Shown here piece after piece: positions 60,878 through 64,000 of a stretch of DNA of 64,000 bases. Source of the stretch: an uncultured Bacteroides sp. (GTDB taxonomy: Bacteria; Bacteroidota; Bacteroidia; Bacteroidales; Bacteroidaceae); contig CAAEFE010000115.1 of assembly GCA_900755095.1 (NCBI GenBank), forward strand, positions 13,986 through 77,985. Reading direction: 5' to 3'. The first letter of the stretch is position 1. The number at the start of each line of letters is the position of its first letter. A program made the translations under genes and the position numbers. Below the pieces are notes generated by a model. That model ran no database searches. It saw only the letters and a list, made by a program, of their open reading frames with translations, and was not told where the DNA came from.

Positions 60878-63796
60878 TTAGTAACCGAAGATTTGTTCCT
60901 GAGTGAGTTCTTCGATAGGACCTACCGCTTTCAGCTTATTCATATCAAGGTCTTTCTTGTCTCCCAAGATGCAATACACATACGTGCGTCCTTTCACCCA
61001 TTCCTTTTGGAAATCAACGATATCTTTCAATGTCATAGTCTGCACGTCATTATAGAGTTTGATGCGCGGATCTACGCTTTGTCCCAAATCCTGTGCATTG
61101 ATATAAGTCCAGATAATATCGCTTTTGATGATGCGGTCGGTACGCATGCGGTTGATTAATCCTTCTTTTGCCAATTTGAAGGCTGCTTCGGATTCTGGCA
61201 TATTGTTGATAATATCGTTGAACGTATTGACGGCATCAATCATCTTGTCATTTTGAGTTGCAATCTGGGTACGTATCGTATATGGATACTTCAGATAGCT
61301 TGGCGGCATTATACCTGCCCATGCGGAATAAGCCAGTCCGCGTGTTTCACGCATTTCCTGGAAGACGATGGAGTTCATGCCTCCGCCGAAATATTCGTTA
61401 TATAATTCGCGGGTAGGTTCGATAGCCGGATCGTATTTCTTATCAAGATTGGAAATTTGCGCCATATAGATCTGTTTGGCTTCATAAGGAGCTACCAGTA
61501 CTTTGGTCGCCGGTGTTTCAAGATAAGAAAACTCGTTTCCTGCAGGAATATCTTTCAGAGTAGCCGGTACCTGGTGATATTGGTCGATGGTAGCCAGCAG
61601 GTCTTTGCTGCTGCTAGGACCATAATACAGGATACGATGTTTGTAGTTGTTCTGATTATGAATCCGGTCAACCAGTTCCTGTGGATTCATGCTGGCGAGT
61701 TCTGCTTCCGTCAGTAAATTGGTGGCGGGAGACTTCGGACCGTACATCGCATAATTCATCAGGCGGGAGAAGTTCTGTCCTTGATTCAGTTTGGCATCTG
61801 CACGGGCTTTCAGTATATCTCCGACCAGATTGTTGTAAGCTTCCTTATTTGCTTGTGCGTCTGCCAGTAACTTTTCGAATAGTTGCATGGCAGCCGGCAT
61901 ATTCTCATTCAGACCGGAAAGAACCACGTAGGTGCGTTCGTTGCCCGGAGAAACGTAGAAAGTACACGCCAGACGATAGAACTCGCTCTTCAGTTCTTCC
62001 GGTGTCATGTCGGAAGTGCCCAGATATTCAAGGTAGTCGAAAGCCGTTCCCAATGCCTTGTCGTTGTTGTTACCCATATCGAATACGTAGATCAGTTGGA
62101 AGAGATCGTTGGTAGTATTCTGCTTATAGAGTACCGGAATGTCGGATTTCGCTGTCAGCTGGCTCATATCTTTCTTGAAGTCGAGGAATACAGGTTCGAT
62201 GGGCTTTACTGCATTCTCCTGTATGGAGGTAAGGAATGGACTTGCCACATCCCGGTTGGATACGATGGGAGTAATCTCCGGTTTTGTCATCTTCTTCTCG
62301 TTCGGGTCCTTGCCTTGTTTCTTGTAGACAACGGCATAATTATCCTCCTTCAGATATTTATCGGCAAAGGCTACGATATCCTCTTTGGTCAGTTTAGCCA
62401 TGCGGTCGATGGCGGTTACTTCGTCCTTCCAGTTTGTTCCGTTAATGAATGAGTTGACGAATATGTCGGCACGTCCTTCATTGCTTTCCATACTTTGGAG
62501 TTCGTAGAGCTTGAAATTGTTGATATTGGCTTGCAGCATCTTCTCATCGAACTCTCCGGCACGAAGTTTCTTTATTTCGTTCAGCAAGAGGTCCTTGACT
62601 TCTTCCAGCGTTTGTCCCTGTTTGGGAAGTCCGCCCAATATGAAGGCTGAGTAATCTGCCAGTCCCATCGGGTAACCGTAGCTGTTCAGCACCTTCTGCT
62701 GCTGGTTCAGATCAAGGTCGATGAGTCCTGCCTTTCCATTGTATAATACTTGCGAAACAACTTGCAGAACCTCGAAATCCTTGCTGGCCAATCCGGGGAA
62801 TCTCCATGCCAGTGCAACGCTTTCCGCATCCGGACCTAATACCTCTTTAACTACAGGTGCGGTGATCGGATCTTCTTTCGGCAGATTCAGTTTGGGAAGT
62901 TCCGGATTCGGTTTCAAGCTGCCGAAGTACTTATCTATCAGGGCAATGGTTTCATCCGGGTCTAAATCTCCGGACATACAGATGGCCATATTATTGGGAA
63001 CGTACCATTGTTTATAGTAATTCTTGATATTGGTGATGGAAGGGTTCTTCAGATTTTCCTGTGTACCCAATACGGTTTGTGTTCCATAAGGATGCTTGGG
63101 GAAGAGAGAGGAGAAGATCGCCTCCTGCACTTTGCTGTTGTCCCGGGTCAGAGACATATTTTTTTCTTCGTACACAGCTTCCAGTTCCGTATGGAAACCG
63201 CGGATGACATTATTCTCGAAGCGGTCTGCCTGAATCTTTGCCCAGTTCTCTATCTGGTTGGAGGGGATATCTTCTTGATAGACCGTCTGGTCATACCATG
63301 TGTAGGCGTTGCTGCCGGAAGAACCGATAGCAGCCATCAGCTTGTCATATTCGTTGGGAATGGCGTATTTGGATGCTTCGTAAGAGAGGCTGTCGATGGT
63401 GTGGTAGATCGCTTTGCGCTCTGCTTCGTCCGTCGTCTGGCGGTATATCTCAAATTGCTGTTCAATTTGGTCCAATAGTGGTTTTTCGGCAGCATAATCT
63501 TGTGTGCCATACTTGTCGGTACCTTTAAACATCAGGTGTTCAAAGTAGTGTGCCAGTCCGGTCGTTTCTGCCGGGTCGTTCTTTCCGCCCACCCGCACGG
63601 CGATGAATGTCTGAATGCGGGGAGTTTCCTTGTTTACAGTGAGGTAAACTTTTAATCCGTTGTCCAGTGTGTAGATGCGGGCTTTCAGCGGGTCATTGGG
63701 CACTGTCTCGTAGCTATACTTCTTTTGTGAGCTACAACTGCTTAGCACTAATGCAAGGAAGAGCGATAAGCATGAAAGTTTCAGGAGTTTGTTCAT
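60878..63796 (-). CDS. M16-family zinc protease lipoprotein (two M16 modules)
   Basis: A 972-residue lipoprotein. The start at 63796 (MNKLLKLSCL...LSSC, Cys21) is clear, and the frame extends upstream to 63970 without a signal. The inverted zinc motif HxxEH is His83-Tyr-Phe-Glu86-His87 in GLAHYFEHLMFKG; the distal Glu ligand is in the ELEAVYEEKN stretch. The second half is a non-catalytic M16 module ending with the typical ETRGLAYSAWAG and TRIIKSD-like motifs. Members are peptidases of the insulinase/pitrilysin type, here placed in the periplasm or at the outer membrane. It is monocistronic and divergent from prfB. Confidence 0.92.
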   Translation of the reverse strand: MNKLLKLSCLSLFLALVLSSCSSQKKYSYETVPNDPLKARIYTLDNGLKVYLTVNKETPRIQTFIAVRVGGKNDPAETTGLAHYFEHLMFKGTDKYGTQDYAAEKPLLDQIEQQFEIYRQTTDEAERKAIYHTIDSLSYEASKYAIPNEYDKLMAAIGSSGSNAYTWYDQTVYQEDIPSNQIENWAKIQADRFENNVIRGFHTELEAVYEEKNMSLTRDNSKVQEAIFSSLFPKHPYGTQTVLGTQENLKNPSITNIKNYYKQWYVPNNMAICMSGDLDPDETIALIDKYFGSLKPNPELPKLNLPKEDPITAPVVKEVLGPDAESVALAWRFPGLASKDFEVLQVVSQVLYNGKAGLIDLDLNQQQKVLNSYGYPMGLADYSAFILGGLPKQGQTLEEVKDLLLNEIKKLRAGEFDEKMLQANINNFKLYELQSMESNEGRADIFVNSFINGTNWKDEVTAIDRMAKLTKEDIVAFADKYLKEDNYAVVYKKQGKDPNEKKMTKPEITPIVSNRDVASPFLTSIQENAVKPIEPVFLDFKKDMSQLTAKSDIPVLYKQNTTNDLFQLIYVFDMGNNNDKALGTAFDYLEYLGTSDMTPEELKSEFYRLACTFYVSPGNERTYVVLSGLNENMPAAMQLFEKLLADAQANKEAYNNLVGDILKARADAKLNQGQNFSRLMNYAMYGPKSPATNLLTEAELASMNPQELVDRIHNQNNYKHRILYYGPSSSKDLLATIDQYHQVPATLKDIPAGNEFSYLETPATKVLVAPYEAKQIYMAQISNLDKKYDPAIEPTRELYNEYFGGGMNSIVFQEMRETRGLAYSAWAGIMPPSYLKYPYTIRTQIATQNDKMIDAVNTFNDIINNMPESEAAFKLAKEGLINRMRTDRIIKSDIIWTYINAQDLGQSVDPRIKLYNDVQTMTLKDIVDFQKEWVKGRTYVYCILGDKKDLDMNKLKAVGPIEELTQEQIFGY

Positions 63797-63823
63797 ATTG
63801 TGACAACATTTTAGTGACAGAAA

Positions 63824-63831
63824 CAAAGGTA
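63824..63831 (-). promoter_or_regulatory. -7 box of the M16 protease gene
   Basis: On the minus strand TACCTTTG matches TAnnTTTG, 27 nt before the start codon at 63796. It supports that start. Confidence 0.65.
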
Positions 63832-63844
63832 GCGGAATTTTTCT

Positions 63845-63852
63845 TACCTTTG
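63845..63852 (+). promoter_or_regulatory. -7 box of prfB
   Basis: TACCTTTG on the plus strand, 49 nt before the prfB ATG and 13 nt from the divergent -7 box of the protease gene. Confidence 0.6.
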
Positions 63853-63901
63853 CACCGAAAAGAGAAATTTGTAAATTGTAAATGATAAAATTGTAAATCA
63901 C

Positions 63902-64000
63902 ATGATTACTATTGAACAACTTAAAGACGTGAAAGAGCGCACTGATGCGCTGAGGAGGTATCTTTGACATCGACGGGAAGAAAATTCAAGTCGAAGAAGA
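63902..64000 (+). CDS. prfB: Peptide chain release factor 2, 5' part (cut by the window end)
   Basis: The first 33 codons or so of RF2, which releases peptides at UGA and UAA. The N-terminus MITIEQLKDVKERTDALRRYL is followed by an in-frame TGA at 63965-63967. Shifting by one base gives DIDGKKIQVEE, which continues as in RF2 proteins to the end of the window. The signals for the programmed +1 shift are present, so the stop is regulatory and not a break. Divergent from the M16 gene. Confidence 0.9.
63953..63968 (+). promoter_or_regulatory. prfB: Programmed +1 frameshift site of prfB
   Basis: AGGAGG (63953-63958) acts as an internal Shine-Dalgarno-like stimulator, TAT follows as the spacer codon, and CTT TGA C (63962-63968) is the slippery codon, stop and next base. 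This is the classical autoregulatory site: low RF2 lets the ribosome slip to GAC and complete the protein. Confidence 0.93.

Overview
The window looks like a gut Bacteroides chromosome. The signs are SusC/SusD pairs, many lipoprotein signal peptides, GH92/GH76/GH125 mannan enzymes, an ECF sigma/FecR pair, and -7 boxes of the Bacteroidetes TAnnTTTG type. Species cannot be fixed from sequence alone. No tRNA, rRNA, transposase or CRISPR array was recognised.

Region 1 (1-39360) is a large polysaccharide utilisation locus (PUL). Its left flank holds separately oriented hydrolases: a DUF4965 protein and GH2 (minus operon), GH115, an atypical GH43, and a bimodular GH43. The core follows: ECF sigma, FecR anti-sigma, SusC with an STN signalling domain, SusD, lipid-anchored GH76, and two LamG-type surface lipoproteins, closed by a terminator near 22.6 kb. 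A second run encodes a periplasmic GH76, an unclassified GH-A-like protein, DUF4965, GH92, GH125 and an aldose 1-epimerase. A third encodes a second GH92, a GH127-like protein and a second, nearly identical epimerase. GH76 (endo-alpha-1,6), GH92 (exo-alpha-mannosidase) and GH125 (exo-alpha-1,6) together point to a branched alpha-mannan with an alpha-1,6 backbone. The second GH92 has Gln where the catalytic acid Glu should be, which predicts cleavage of mannose-1-phosphate diesters, as found in yeast phosphomannan.

Region 2 (39360-56540) is an accessory, AT-rich stretch of unfamiliar genes. Two O-antigen-ligase-like/TPR membrane proteins each sit beside small secreted or lipid-anchored proteins. 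Several of these secreted proteins are paralogues, and three are followed directly by a tiny membrane protein. A 54-nt direct repeat brackets the first module. I read this as a repeated 'secreted substrate + membrane partner + glycosyl ligase' system of unknown function. The region also has a DUF2059 protein, tandem small membrane proteins, a membrane protein with an HTH-like tail, a transglutaminase/discoidin lipoprotein and a third DUF4965 enzyme with an internal domain duplication.

Region 3 (56540-64000) holds an AAA/DUF4143 ATPase broken by a one-base frameshift behind a perfect 42-bp palindrome. Housekeeping genes follow: an ArgE-like M20 deacylase, a long-chain acyl-CoA ligase, a two-domain M16 protease lipoprotein, and the start of prfB with its programmed +1 frameshift site.
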